Origin: Limnephilus marmoratus
Lineage: Eukaryota; Arthropoda; Insecta; Trichoptera; Limnephilidae
Direction of reading: 5' to 3'
NCBI GenBank assembly: GCA_917880885.1
Contig: OU862915.1
Coordinates: 38,324,676-38,388,675, forward strand
DNA length: 64,000 bases
Below are positions 10,527-21,923 of the stretch, one piece after another. The first letter of the stretch is position 1, and each line of letters begins with the position of its first letter. A model generated the notes under the pieces. It was not told where the DNA came from. It made no database searches and saw only the letters and a program-made list of their open reading frames with translations. Both the position numbers and the translations under genes were made by a program.

Positions 10527-11691
10527 TCCTACAAATATTATAAAGGCGAAAGTTTGTATGGATGTATGGATGTCTGGATGTATGTTTGTTACTCTTTCCG
10601 GAAAAACTACTGAATGGATTTTAAAAATTCTTTCACTAATAGAAAGCTACATTATTTGCGAGTACCATTGGTTATATATATTGGTAAGCTGTGGCGTTAT
10701 GAATTATCTCTGGCGTTATGAAATTATTTATCATACGTTTTCTGTCCCTAACAAAATCGATTTATTGCAAACGTCAGAAAAAATGCAAACCAATTGTTTC
10801 CTTGGAAACGATGGTTTTTTTTTTTAAATTAGGTAATTCACCCTAAAAATAGTGCTTTGTTGGCGTTGTACTTAATAACTATTTATAAAAATGAAAAACT
10901 CGAATGACTGTACCAAATTGGATTTTTTTTTTGGTTCGTTAATTTTGTATAAAACTACCTTTCAGTTCTGGCATTATGAAATTTGCATTAAAACATATAA
11001 TAGGTGGCACGCGAGCAGTTTGAAAACTGAATGTATCGGGAATGAATGTGTGAAATGCGAGAGGTGACAGGGGGGAGTTGGGAGGGTGTTGGTGGTGGGT
11101 AGAAGGGGAGGGAGAGGGGGAGGGGGTTAGGGAAGAGAAAGGGGGGAGGGAAGGAAGGGGAAAGGGGAAGGATGGAGGAGGGTGTGGGGAGGCGTAGGGG
11201 GTGGGGAGAAGGGGGCCGATGGGGGGATCGGCGTGGGGAGAGGGAATGTGGAGGGGTAGGGGGTGAGAGGAGGGGTGGATGGAGGAAGGGGGGAGGGGGT
11301 TGATGGGGGGAGTGGAGTGGAGAGAGGGAAAATGAAGGAGGTGGAGAAGGTGGGAGAGGGGGGAGGGAAGGAAGAGGAAGGGGGAGGGGTGGAGAAAGTT
11401 GGGGGGAGGTGGAGTAGGGAGGGGTATGGGGTGGGGGAGGGGTGGCTGGAGAAGGAGGGAGAGGGAGAGGGGGGTTGATGGATGAATGGAGTGTGAAGAG
11501 GGAAGGTTTAGGGGGGAGGGGTGGAGGGAGGGGGAGAGGGGAGGGGGAGGGCGGTTGAGGAGGGGAGGGGTGGATGGAAGGGGTGGGGGGAAGGGGGTTG
11601 ACGGGGAGAGTGAAGTGAGGAGAGGGAAGGTGGAGGAGGCGGAGTGGGAATCCCCTAATACCATGCGAGCGAAGCCGCGGGAAAAAGCTAG
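10527..11691 (+). mobile_element. Helitron-like non-autonomous element, 1165 bp
   Basis: It starts TCCTACAAATATTATAAAGG right after an A and ends GCGAAGCCGCGGGAAAAAGC then TAG, followed by T. This is the TC...CTAG form with A/T insertion that is typical of insect Helitrons. The head GCGAAAGTTTGTATGGATGT also occurs in minus-strand copies at 2606 and 19376. No Rep/helicase frame is present. Its middle holds the polypurine tract at 11050-11650. Confidence 0.75.
11050..11650 (+). repeat. 600-bp G-rich polypurine tract
   Basis: The plus strand is almost entirely G and A, with T and C rare. It is built of variants of GGGGAGGG, GGAGGGGTGG and GAGAGGGAA in irregular order. There are many runs of three to six G. 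It gives long but artefactual frames in several phases (a Pro/Ser-rich frame on the minus strand and Gly/Glu-rich frames on the plus strand). Such strand asymmetry can favour triplex or G-quadruplex structure. It ends at the Helitron 3' end. Confidence 0.85.
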
Positions 11692-11891
11692 TTTTTTTAA
11701 ATAAAATTCTTATATAATTGTTTTAAAGAGTTGAAAATAGGCAAATGTTATACGGCAATAAACATCTTACAGACTTGTTATTTTTGATGAATTGTTCAAA
11801 TATATCAGTATTTCCACCGCAATTAGTAAAATAACAATATACTATTGTAATATTGTTCTGAAGATTTTTGTTTTCTGCTGAAACAAATTGA

Positions 11892-14369
11892 AATCTTGAG
11901 AACTATAATCGAATTATATCGACATATAATAACTTTTCATCAGAAGATATAACAATAATAATGGGCGATTTTAATGTGCCATCTATTCAATACTCACCAA
12001 CTGTCAATGTAACGCACACCAGACCAGTCTTACAAAATAGCCAGAAATCAATATCTCTACAAGACTTTCAAAATTTGACCGGACTTAAGCAATTCAATTA
12101 CGTCTCTAACAACATAGGTCGAATTTTAGATTTAGTGTTTTCCAATCATAACCTCAACATTCAAATTGCTTCACATGTGCTATCCAAAATTGACTATTAT
12201 CATCCTCCCATTGAATTTGATTTTTTAATGTCCAAATACAGACCCCTACCCACCAATCCAGATCACATCAAATATAACTTCAAAAAAACGGATTACATTA
12301 AATGCAATGAAATGTTGTCACTTAATAACTGGGACGATCTTAATACCCTGAATTGTAATGATTCCCTACTACATTTTTATAACTTGTTATGGCTATCAAT
12401 TGAAAAACACACTCCGCGCTTAAGAATCAGGAATAATAAGTTTCCAATTTGGTTTAGCAGTGTTCTCATCCACCAACTCAGAGAAAAAGAAAAGTTTAGA
12501 AAGAAATGGAAAAAATACAAAAATCAATGTGACTATGACAGTTTTTCTATCTTGAGGGCTAGAGTAAAAGTATCCATACGTACATGCCTTAAAGCCTATG
12601 TAGATTCAGTAGAAAATTCTCTCCCTAACAGTATCAAAAATCTTTCAACTCTCATTAATTCGAAAAGAATTTCAAATTCTCTCCCCAAAATCATGCATCT
12701 CCACGACAAATCAGCAACAAATGGAGAAGATACGTGTGAGCTGTTATCTACTTACTTCTCTTCTGTTTTTACCCCACCATCCAATTCTAAGAGTGACGCT
12801 AAACTTTCATCCCCACTCTATAATTATCCACTGTCTCATATCAATATAACGTTAGACGAGGTCAAAGCAAAATTAAACACTGTTGATATCAATAAGGGTT
12901 CCGGCCCAGATGGAATTCCTCCACTATTTATTCGAAATTGTGCAGATCAGCTTGCAACACCATTACAAAAAATATTCATCAAAAGTCTGAACGATGGGGT
13001 ATTTCCGGATCTGTGGAAGGTTGCCCACGTAATTCCAATCCACAAATCTGGCAGTAAAAATGATGTAACTAACTACCGTCCTATCAGCCTTTTATCTTGT
13101 TTTGGCAAAATATTCGAGTCCATTGTATATAAAACCATTTTTAACCATGTAACACATATACTTAGTCCTTTCCAACATGGCTTTGTAGCTAAAAGATCCA
13201 CAAATACTAATTTACTCGAATATATGGACTTTCTGTGTAAATCGATAAATAATAAAACACAAGTAGATGCCGTGTACACCGACTTTAGTAAGGCCTTTGA
13301 CAAAGTTAGTCACTCTATCTTAATTAATAAACTCGATAAAATCGGCATTCACGGAAACCTGCTTCGTTGGTTAGAATCATATTTATCACATAGAAGTCAA
13401 TTAGTTACTATTAACGGATTTAACTCTTCCCCAATATTAGTTACGTCGGGCGTACCACAAGGATCTCACCTTGGACCCTTACTTTTCTTAATCTTTATTA
13501 ACGACCTTACACATAAACTCCGCTGTAATTTTTCTCTATATGCTGATGACCTCAAATTATATAAAGAAATTAAATCTATGAAAGATTGTGAACTCTTACA
13601 ACAAGACCTTAACACAATATCCACCTGGTGTGTTGACAATGAAATGGAACTGAATATTGCTAAGTGCAAAGTTATAAACTTCACCAAGAACACCAACGAA
13701 ATTCTATATTCATATAGCATATGTGGTCACAATCTCGAAACAGTTGAATTAATAAAAGATTTAGGAATTATTTTTGACAACAAACTGACATTCAATCAGC
13801 ACATTGAATATACTGTGAGTAAATCAAATAAATTACTAGGTTTTATTGTAAGATCAACCAAACTGTTTAAGAATTCTAATAGCCTAATAATTCTATTCAA
13901 TTCCTTAATCCGAAGTGTTCTTGAGTACGGGTCAACAGTCTGGAATCCACATTATATTACACAGGTATCTAGACTCGAATCAGTCCAAAGAAAATTTACA
14001 CGGATTTTGTCTTACCGATCAGGTGTCCACCATCTTCTAGACGGGTATGAACAAAGACTTACATATTTCAAATTAGAGAGTCTAGTTAAAAGACGAAACA
14101 TAAATGACCTCTTAATGCTCTATAAAATTGTGAATAATCGTGTAGACAGTAACTTAGTCAACCAAATTAAGTTATACGCCAGGCCCAAATCTACAAGAAC
14201 CCTTAACATATTTTGGACTGAAATTTTTACAAATAATACTGGATATTTTAATCCTATATCTAGAATGTCTCGGTCATACAACGATCTTGTCAAAATACAC
14301 AGTTCCATAGATATTTTTGCAAATAATATAACATATTTCAAAAAATATCTCCACAATTTGTGCACTTAA
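11892..14369 (+). CDS. LINE polyprotein, endonuclease C-terminus plus reverse transcriptase
   Basis: From the first ATG (11961) there are 802 uninterrupted codons; coding similarity starts earlier, after the TGA at 11889. Order: the end of an APE-type endonuclease (IIMGDFNVP near residue 1; DYYHPP near 80), then reverse transcriptase with KGSGPDGIPP near 315, TDFSKAFDKVSH near 437, GVPQGSHLGPLLF near 497 and the catalytic YADD near 526. A C-terminal domain follows. The style is jockey/CR1-like. The first half of the endonuclease is missing, so the copy is probably 5'-truncated and cannot move by itself, although the RT frame is intact. It lies just downstream of the Helitron end. The 3' UTR runs to the tail at 14629. 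Confidence 0.9.
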   Translation, partial: NLENYNRIISTYNNFSSEDITIIMGDFNVPSIQYSPTVNVTHTRPVLQNSQKSISLQDFQNLTGLKQFNYVSNNIGRILDLVFSNHNLNIQIASHVLSKIDYYHPPIEFDFLMSKYRPLPTNPDHIKYNFKKTDYIKCNEMLSLNNWDDLNTLNCNDSLLHFYNLLWLSIEKHTPRLRIRNNKFPIWFSSVLIHQLREKEKFRKKWKKYKNQCDYDSFSILRARVKVSIRTCLKAYVDSVENSLPNSIKNLSTLINSKRISNSLPKIMHLHDKSATNGEDTCELLSTYFSSVFTPPSNSKSDAKLSSPLYNYPLSHINITLDEVKAKLNTVDINKGSGPDGIPPLFIRNCADQLATPLQKIFIKSLNDGVFPDLWKVAHVIPIHKSGSKNDVTNYRPISLLSCFGKIFESIVYKTIFNHVTHILSPFQHGFVAKRSTNTNLLEYMDFLCKSINNKTQVDAVYTDFSKAFDKVSHSILINKLDKIGIHGNLLRWLESYLSHRSQLVTINGFNSSPILVTSGVPQGSHLGPLLFLIFINDLTHKLRCNFSLYADDLKLYKEIKSMKDCELLQQDLNTISTWCVDNEMELNIAKCKVINFTKNTNEILYSYSICGHNLETVELIKDLGIIFDNKLTFNQHIEYTVSKSNKLLGFIVRSTKLFKNSNSLIILFNSLIRSVLEYGSTVWNPHYITQVSRLESVQRKFTRILSYRSGVHHLLDGYEQRLTYFKLESLVKRRNINDLLMLYKIVNNRVDSNLVNQIKLYARPKSTRTLNIFWTEIFTNNTGYFNPISRMSRSYNDLVKIHSSIDIFANNITYFKKYLHNLCT

Positions 14370-14647
14370 AAAAAAAAAGTTACATTAGATACTTTTCAGT
14401 AAATACTTTATAAATATTGTATACTTGTTGTTATTATGTATTTCAATTTTGTATTTAAGTTTTCAACTTATGTATAAATAATACTTGCGTTGTTTTTCAA
14501 GAGTTTGCTTCTGTGAAAATGCATATGTGAATAATGCAGACACATTAATCTAGGGATACTTATATTTGTATTTTAATTTATTATATACTACCCACAAAAA
14601 TGTTATATAAATATCCTGTTTGTGTCTCAAATAAATAAATAAATAAA
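14370..14647 (+). repeat. LINE 3' UTR and (AAATA)n tail
   Basis: AT-rich 3' untranslated DNA after the TAA of the polyprotein, ending in a microsatellite tail at 14629-14646. Tails of this kind are usual in jockey/CR1-type LINEs. I could not pair the bases after the tail with any near the 5' end, so no target duplication is claimed. Confidence 0.7.
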
Positions 14648-14893
14648 CTCAAAATGTCTTGACTCGACAATATTGTCTGCTACCGATCGTAAATGTATAA
14701 AAATAGTTCTTAGAACTTGAATGTGGAAAAAATATGATTTTGTTTTGTTAAATAATAACTTACTCCACCGTGCGACTTTACCAAAGATTTTTCGACCTAC
14801 GAAATATTGATCAAATTGATTGGTTAGATAAGAAATATTAAATACATACATATTGAAATACATAAATATATATAAAACTAAACTAGTTAACCA

Positions 14894-15460
14894 TCACGCC
14901 GTTCCGCAGCAGGGGTAGGCAGAGGAGAAGGACCGCCAAACAATTCGGTCTTGGCACACACTCCTTTCCTCGTTCACATTCATGCATCGTCTCATACATG
15001 CTCTTCTATTATTCTGATTCTTGACAAGGCCCGACTCAAGTATCTGATTCACTTGGTCGAGCCATGCCTTCCTCGAGTGTCCCCGACTTATTTTACCATT
15101 TACATTTTCGTCGTATATACTCCTCACACTTCTTTCGTTTTTCATTCGCCCTTCGCGCCCAAACCATCTGAGCGTCCCTTTCTTAATCTCAATCATTACG
15201 CTTACATCAGCTTTGCATTCTTTGCGGATCTTCACGTTTCTCACACGGTCGTATACGGTTTTACCACGCGTACGCCACAGGGATCTCATTTCCACATCAT
15301 GCAGTCTACTTTCATCCTTCCTCTGCCAGTTCCATGCCTCACTGCCATACATCAGGGTTGGTACCAGCCCTCTATAATGGACGGCTAGCTTCGCTTCTTT
15401 GGACAATTTTTTTGTTGGCGCCAAAGGCGTTCTGTCCTCTATTAATGGAGTTACCTGCAC
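14894..15460 (-). pseudogene. LINE C-terminal fragment, antisense
   Basis: A 188-codon open frame resembles the region after the reverse transcriptase core of non-LTR elements: LVPTLMYGSEAWNWQRKDES, then DVEMRSLWRTRGKTVYDRVR, then LRWFGREGRMKNERSVRSIY. No palm or YADD box is present, so only the 3' part was inserted or kept. The frame is open throughout, suggesting a fairly young copy. It differs in sequence from the LINEs at 11892 and 42503, so it is another family. The DNA between 14650 and 14890 is AT-rich and not assigned. Confidence 0.75.
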
Positions 15461-15519
15461 TTACCCTTCTTCGATATCTCTATCTGATTTTTTTTTTTGT
15501 AATAACTTTAGTGAGAAAA

Positions 15520-15655
15520 ACCTCAAATTGTAATATTTAATCATTGAATACAATATTAGCGACTGCCAGACCCAGGAATTGTGCCCAGTGCCTTAGCCTT
15601 GCCGAGAATCTGTTCTAACCACCGAACTAATTCGATCATATCCCCTTCGACTTTA
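15520..15655 (-). mobile_element. tRNA-derived SINE with AGTCGCTAATATTG tail
   Basis: On the minus strand an A-box-like TTAGTTCGGTGGTTAGAACA is followed by GGCAAGGCTAAGGCACTGGG, a poor B box (CACAATTCC) and the body CAGTCGCTAATATTG. The same body ends both SINEs at 55350-55612. The tRNA-like head is degenerate. It is not a functional tRNA. Confidence 0.5.
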
Positions 15656-15659
15656 TTCA

Positions 15660-17090
15660 ACTGCCATAAAAACTACAATTGAACACACATTGATGGTCAA
15701 ATAATGTTTAAAATATCATTAATATCTGAATAAAACTGTGGAGATGGGTAAAAAAATACAGCCACCCACCCAAAGATACTCATCTTTTGAAAATATTTAT
15801 GTTCATGGATGAATTTCGTAATTATTACTATCGTAAATTATTATTTATGAAAATATTGCATTTTTAAATACATCTGAATTTCGATTTGGTCTTCGCGAAT
15901 GAATAAATGTAAATCTTAGCAGTGGAAGTTACCCACATCCCGACATCCGATCGTACTGAAACTCAGCAGATAAATTCGTTGTCGCCAGGTCAACGCAGTG
16001 TATCAACTTTGGGTGCACTCACATACGCATTTGTCTGAAATTGTATGACATTATATTTGATCGTTAAAAGCAGTGTTTGTACAAAATAAACGTCGTCGGT
16101 ACCATTCAATTAGAATTTGGCTTAGGTGCTAGTAGTGTTGACTCATTTTAGTCAGTCCCTGTGGACGAGTTTTCACAGTCAAACCAATTTTGATTTTTTT
16201 AAATTTTTTAAAGTCATTATGCCCAAGAGATGGCGTAATTTGGTCGAAACTGAAAATAGATTTATTATAGTAAAAGAACTGAAAACTTTTTACGGGTTGA
16301 TTGATTATTTCTGCGTAATTTTTGTGATATAATACTTTGCCTTTTTTTCTAGTCATTCCTGACAATCACAACAAAATATTTCCAGACCCGAGGTAAAGTG
16401 AACCGAAGAATTCATTAAAATATCCACCCGCCTGACAGGAGAGAGAGCTATTGTTTCGATTTGCCTAACCAGATGTATCAATGCATATATATTATTTGTT
16501 CGGCAAAGACAATGCCCTGTTTATTTATTTATCAAATGAAAATGAAATGGTGGAATTGTATTGTACTTTGTGGCTGGAGGAAGAAAATAAGAAAAATTAG
16601 AGGATGTGTTTCATTAGCGATTTATTTTGAAAAATTAATGACGTGAAAAATGCTGTTGTTTAGCCGGTCCATATTAAAATAATATTACTTAAACTATGTT
16701 TTTTCTTCAACATTTGGGAAGAATGGATGGGCTTTTCTTAAAAAAAAAAACAAATGACAGTTTTTATGTGAATTTTAGAGTTGATGTTTGATATAGTATG
16801 ATGCTCAAATAAAAAAATGAAACATACCCATCACATTTAAAAGTTCGTTTCGCCTAAACTGTTCAAACCAGGCTTTATACGTTATAGAGAGCCGGAATTA
16901 AAATTCCCAAAATTCAAAATCAACATCAACTTTAGTTATATTGTACGGGTATAAACAGGTTGTTAAGGGGCGTATTTTACTTAACTTTAACCAGTGATTC
17001 CTGACATTATTTGGAGTAAGAACTGTGATTGAAATATTGGTCGGAAATATCAGGAATATAATTATTTTAATTAATTAACATATTATTTAA
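15660..17090. other. No gene seen
   Basis: AT-rich DNA. The short frames at 16126-16365 and 16461-16646 have no recognisable motif and low-complexity composition. No repeat family is recognised here. Confidence 0.45.
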
Positions 17091-17199
17091 TTTAATTTAG
17101 AAAGTTGTACCTACATACAATGGAAAATGATCAAATCGCGCATCGAATTTTACCCAAAAAGGGGCCCGAAAATTATAAAACCCGGATGACCATTTTGGA

Positions 17200-17957
17200 A
17201 TGGCATTATTAAAAAAACACCAAACAAAAAATTGCCAGCTATACTACCAAAATGTCAGAGGCCTTAAAACAAAATTAAGTCTACTTCAATCTACACTACC
17301 AATGTTTGGGCACGAGTTTATTCTACTTTCTGAAACATGGTTAGAACCTAATATTAATTCTAGTGAATTAGGTTTTATAAATCATAATGTGTATAGATAA
17401 GACAGAAATATTTTTACAAGTGCTAAAAGCAGAGGTGGCGGGGTTTTAATCGCTATCACCAAGAAATACAAATCAAACTTAATTACAACTAAACACAAAC
17501 TTCTTGAACAAATCTTCGTGCAGGTGAATGTTGCCAGGAATAAAAAGATTATTGTTGGTTGTATTTATATCCCACCAAATTCAAGCAATGAAGTATACAG
17601 GTGCCATAGTGAGGAAGTGGAAGTTATATTAAAAAGCATGCTAATGCAACATTTTTGCTTGCTGGTGATTATAATCTTCCAAATGTGAATTGGGTGAACA
17701 GGGACAATAATATCAGTGTGAGTGAGTCTGAACGTATTATTCTAGACATAGCGTTATTTCTAGGCCTTAATCAGGCAAATACTATATCAAATGTAAATAA
17801 TCGTACTTTAGACGTATGTTTTTCTAACTTAGAGTCACTAGTAATTGAAGAATGTAGTGAACCGCTGGTGCCCATTGATGGTTATCATCCTCCGCTGGAA
17901 GTTATTATTTCTAATTTACATGTTAATACCTGTAAACTGTCTTTCAGTTACCAAAAG
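17200..17957 (+). pseudogene. LINE endonuclease domain, broken
   Basis: The frame from ATG 17200 reads QLYYQNVRGLKTK and LLSETWLEP, the start of an APE-type endonuclease. A TAA at 17398-17400 interrupts it. The same frame then continues GGGVLIAITKKY and IIVGCIYIPPNSSN. A frameshift near 17640-17660 moves the reading to LAGDYNLPNVNW and DGYHPPLEV. No reverse transcriptase follows; homology stops where the minisatellite at 17958 begins. It belongs to a jockey/CR1-type LINE and is not functional. Confidence 0.85.
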
Positions 17958-18210
17958 AACTCTTCCTCTGTGAGACCTTTAAGGAACCAAGGAGGAGAGA
18001 TGAAGTTCTCTTCCCTCCTGGGGCCCTCAGGGAATCAGGGTGGAGTGGACTCTCCCTTGTGGGGCCTTTAGGGAACCAAGGGGAGGTGGACTCTCCATCG
18101 TGGAGCCTTCGGGGAACTAAGGAGTGGAGAGGAGAGATGAAGCCCTCTTCCGTCGTGGGGCCTTCAGGGAACCAAGGAGGAGTGAAGAGGGGAAATGAGA
18201 CCTGGGAAGA
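17958..18210 (+). repeat. Minisatellite, unit about 40-60 bp
   Basis: Irregular repeats of GTGGGGCCTTCAGGGAACCA-type units, with AGGAGGAGTG and GTGGACTCTCC blocks. About five units are visible between 17966 and 18205. It is much more GC-rich than its surroundings. It adjoins the LINE endonuclease remnant without an obvious junction duplication. Confidence 0.75.
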
Positions 18211-18404
18211 CACATTGTCGAACCAGAAGATATAGCTTCATTTCCAATGACAATCCTGGTGAACTTTATAAAAGGGACTGGGTTACTGTCAAAGGAATGA
18301 GGTAAAATGGGAGATAGTACAATGGGTCTATGGCCTAAGTGCTCACGGGAACTATATATATGTAAACCATCTCCGATTATTTAAAAAAAAAAAAAAAAGC
18401 TTTG

Positions 18405-18480
18405 ACCGTATTTGGTGACCAGATTTGAATAGACGGGCACTTGACCATCCCTTTCCACAAAAAAAAACAATTCAGGTCAC
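18405..18480 (+). mobile_element. SINE-like family A, fragment (copy 8)
   Basis: CCGTATTTGGTGACCAGATT, then TGAATAG, GGGCACTTGACC and an A-run match the middle of family A in sense orientation. The flanks 18215-18400 and 18485-19035 are AT-rich and without a gene. Confidence 0.5.
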
Positions 18481-19039
18481 TGTCACGGTGCCACTGTCTT
18501 ACTGATAGACTGGGACTCTTACGCTATATACACATAATTTGTCAATTTTAATGTAAAAAAAAAACTATAACTACGTTCAATATTTTCATCGTAGAGCTGC
18601 ATTAACGAACGACTTGCACGGTTTGTTTTATTTGAAACCGATATTTTCGTTTTCCTTCCCTGTACATACATGAAAAGGTATGTTGATTTATATTTCCAAC
18701 GTATTGATGTTGACATGGCTCGATCAAGTGAACAGGAGCCGACGGTATACTCGTATGTAGATAAACTTTGAAATCGAATTTCACAAAAGGATTGCTTCGA
18801 ATTGAAGCAGTCTTAGCAACTCAGGTTAGAAATTGTTCAGTCACGCCTCAAAAATACTTTTCAATTTTTCAGCAAATAAAATATTATTGTTTTGACTTTA
18901 GTTAATTTTTTTTAAAATTTAGTATTGAATTATTAACGCCTATGTTTCAAAACATTATTTTTAATTACGTTATTTATCCAATTTGGTGCTGGCGTTCGGG
19001 TTTGTGCGCATACATACATTTCGGTGATTCATTTTTAGA

Positions 19040-19376
19040 GATAGTTATTAAGTACGACGCCAAAAAAGTACTCTTTTTAGGGTGAATTGCCTAATTAAAA
19101 AAAAAACATCGTTTCCAAGGCGACAATTGGTCTGCTTTTTTCTGACGTTTGCAATAAATCGGTTTTTTTAGGGACAGAAAACGTATGATAAATAATTTCA
19201 TAACGCCAGAGATTATTCATTACGCCACAGCTTACCAATATATATAGCCTATAGATCTCGCAAATAATGTAGCTTTCTATTAGTGAAATAATTTCAAAAA
19301 TCCTTTCAGTAGTTTTTGCGTGAAAGAGTAATAAACATACATCCATACAAACTTTCGCCTTTATAATATTAGTAGA
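19040..19376 (-). mobile_element. Helitron-like copy, 5' part
   Basis: On the minus strand it starts TCTACTAATATTATAAAGGC, then GAAAGTTTGTATGGATGTAT. It aligns with 10527-10870, including AGAAAGCTACATTATTTGCG and ACAGAAAACGTATGATAAAT-type blocks. The 3' CTAG end is missing; homology fades near 19040. It carries no polypurine tract, so that tract is specific to the 10527 copy. Confidence 0.65.
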
Positions 19377-19379
19377 AGC

Positions 19380-20730
19380 AGGATTTTTACGGAAATGTTG
19401 ATTGATTTATCAGAAAACAAGTTCATTTTCAGAGAATCAATTCATCCAGATTACATAATAATATATTCCATACATAAAATAATTTATGCAAAATGTTGAG
19501 ATATTTGTCACTCGAGTTATATATGGGGAAATTCTGGTACAAAGCTTGTTTTCAAGGAGTATAGAGACTTCCAAGAAATTTGTTTTCACGTTCTGTTCAT
19601 GTTAACGATAAAACGCGATGAGTTTTGATCTGTTACCGTTGACACAAAAGCACCTAAGATGGTATTTAGGTCGTTACTTGTGTGAATATCTGTGTATATC
19701 CACACATTAATTTTCATCTGAATAAAACGCGGAACTCTTTTATATGTATTAGTGAAATGAAGCAAAAAAAAAATAGACATAATTTATTATTCCACACAAA
19801 TTAATATTTATCGGAAGTCAGTTTTATTTACTTTTGTAAAGATCTTTTTTTAAACTTTTGTATTGAACTATTGCAGACCTGTGCAAAATCATGTAGTAGT
19901 CTTTATTCTTGAAAAATCGCTTCCATTTTTTGAAAATTACAATTAAAATTATTTTCTGTTTAATTATTTATTTTATAGCTCGACTGGATTATTCATAAAA
20001 TCAGTTCCAATTTTGACAAATAGTATTTCATTTATGAGCCAAACCTCCTAAATTAGTATTTCTGATCATATTTAATCATTTACATCTATAATTAAAAAAA
20101 AATTATACACGTTCAACCGACATACTTTTTTTATACCATCCCTGCTAACATTCAAAATATTTAAATCCTTAGAACCCGTTAGTTTGAAGAATTTACCACG
20201 TGTGAACTAATGTTTAAAATACATATATAAAATAATTAAGTTTTTTAACTTTATGTATTATGAAGTAAATTATTGATTTACTGACCGTTGTGAGATGAAA
20301 GTGGAAATTTTTAAAACATTTATTTTTGGGTTAAATTATAAATGGAAGTTTTAAATCCTATGTTTTTCGTTTCACCAATTAATTTATAAGCGACCTTGTT
20401 GTGATTTATAATGAAAACAGCTCTGTGTTACTCTCAATTACTTTTTCTAAAACAACAACTAAAAACAAACAAAAAATTAAAATCCGTTACCAACCTCATT
20501 TTCCAATAACACAGCTTAGTCAAAGGATTTCCGTCACAAAATTTAAGGACATCTTGTATGTCCCATTATCTCCTTGCTGACAGTTTTCACGGAGTATTAG
20601 TTTTGGAGGAAAACAACTTATTATCAGTTCAGTCATTATTAATGACTGAAGATAACTCAAGGTTTTTGCTTTCCGCTTTATCGATCTTTACTCTCAAGAG
20701 AGACTTGCTCTGAAAAACTACCAGTGATTA
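19380..20730. other. No gene seen
   Basis: Very AT-rich DNA. The only frame of note (19586-19780, minus) is short and without motifs. I recognise no repeat. Confidence 0.45.
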
Positions 20731-20732
20731 CT

Positions 20733-21177
20733 GAACTGCAGCGGACACAGATTTAATCTTAAGACAAGGCGCCTTGTTTACAAATCTATTGTAACTACGC
20801 ATTTAAATTATGGTCCTAGTGTTTCATTCCTATGTAATGAAACCCAAAATAATAAACTACAGGTTATACAAAATACGGGGATGAGGATGATTTTAAAATG
20901 CAACATTTTTACTAGAGTTTAAATTATGATACAAATTTTAAATATGATGACAACACAATAATATATAATATATTAACAATGATGTACCAAAAATAATATG
21001 CTCCCATATTTTCTGCAGAGTAATATTATTTTTCACGAAAATGTTTACAATTATCCTACTAGAAGACGCGGAGTGCTTTCGTGAACACAAAATAGCGAGA
21101 CTTATAAAGGGCAAAAACTTTATAACAGCCTGCCAATTGCCGTAAAGAAAGCCTCAAGTCTTAGCACTTTTCGTTGA
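20733..21177 (+). pseudogene. Degenerate LINE C-terminal remnant
   Basis: Read across stops and frameshifts, the strand gives RLVYKSIVTTHLNYGPSVSF, LQVIQNTGMRMILKCN, and later YPTRRRGVLS*TQNSETYKG and QKLYNSLPIAVKKASSLSTF. These are the usual blocks at the C-terminal end of jockey/CR1-type reverse transcriptase proteins, in the right order. Several in-frame stops show it is old and dead. There is no RT catalytic core. Confidence 0.65.
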
Positions 21178-21768
21178 ATATGTGCATCATTCTTTCATTT
21201 CTTTTCTTTTTCTTTTTTGTTACAGAATAAATTTTCTGGCATCTTTATTAATGTATATTTAATTTAAAAAATTAAAATGAACATTTTGTTAAAAAAAATT
21301 TTTGGCATTCTCACTAGCATTTGGTTCCTTAGAACGGGCAATCTGCCTAGCTAGGAACTAATATCGACCCACAAGACATAATAACACTTGTACACATTTT
21401 ATAGTTATTTTTCAATGTTATTATTATGTTATTTTTGCCATACAAATGTATCAAATGTAATGTTATAAATAAAATAAAATATGTAAAAAATATTTTTTGA
21501 TTTGTAACACACTTACCAAGATTATTTTAGTCACATAGTTATCTGTTTTTCTTAAAATGTATTTTTGTCTAGTTATATTTTTTTCTTAAAATGTATTTTT
21601 AAAAATGAAACTGTATCTCTAAATTGTGTTTTTTTTATATTTTCTTACTAGATTTATGAAAGAAATTGCGTACATCTAAATAAATATTGAAAAACAAAAA
21701 CAGATTGATTAAATATTAATTCTTTTGAATGTAGCTGTAACATTGTGGTTATCCATAATAGATAAATA

Positions 21769-21923
21769 AAACAATGTTACTTTGTTTGAACCACTTGTAT
21801 ATTGTTTAAAGCCTTGGGCAAACGTATACTGATTTGACAATTACAAAATAGTGGGTAAATGTAATACCGAAACCGGTCGGCTTTAAACAAATTAAAAGTG
21901 GTTCAAACAAAGTAACATTGTTT
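21769..21923 (+). repeat. Inverted terminal pair, Penelope-like, with half hammerhead
   Basis: The arms 21769-21813 and 21879-21923 are inverted copies (AACAATGTTACTTTGTTTGA and its complement, then CCACTT). At the right arm, GAAAC-CG-GUC (21869-21878) is followed by GGCTTTAAACA, which pairs perfectly (11 bp) with TGTTTAAAGCC at 21803-21813. This is stem I, stem III and the cleavage triplet of a type I hammerhead. The CUGANGA half is not recognisable, so the unit is probably inactive. Confidence 0.55.

Noticed and set aside
10939..11664. 241-codon Pro/Ser-rich frame on the minus strand
   Set aside because: It is the translation of the polypurine tract. Similar frames appear in other phases and on the other strand, so it is a composition effect.
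14951..15388. 145-codon plus-strand frame
   Set aside because: It is the reverse-strand shadow of the LINE fragment at 14894-15460.
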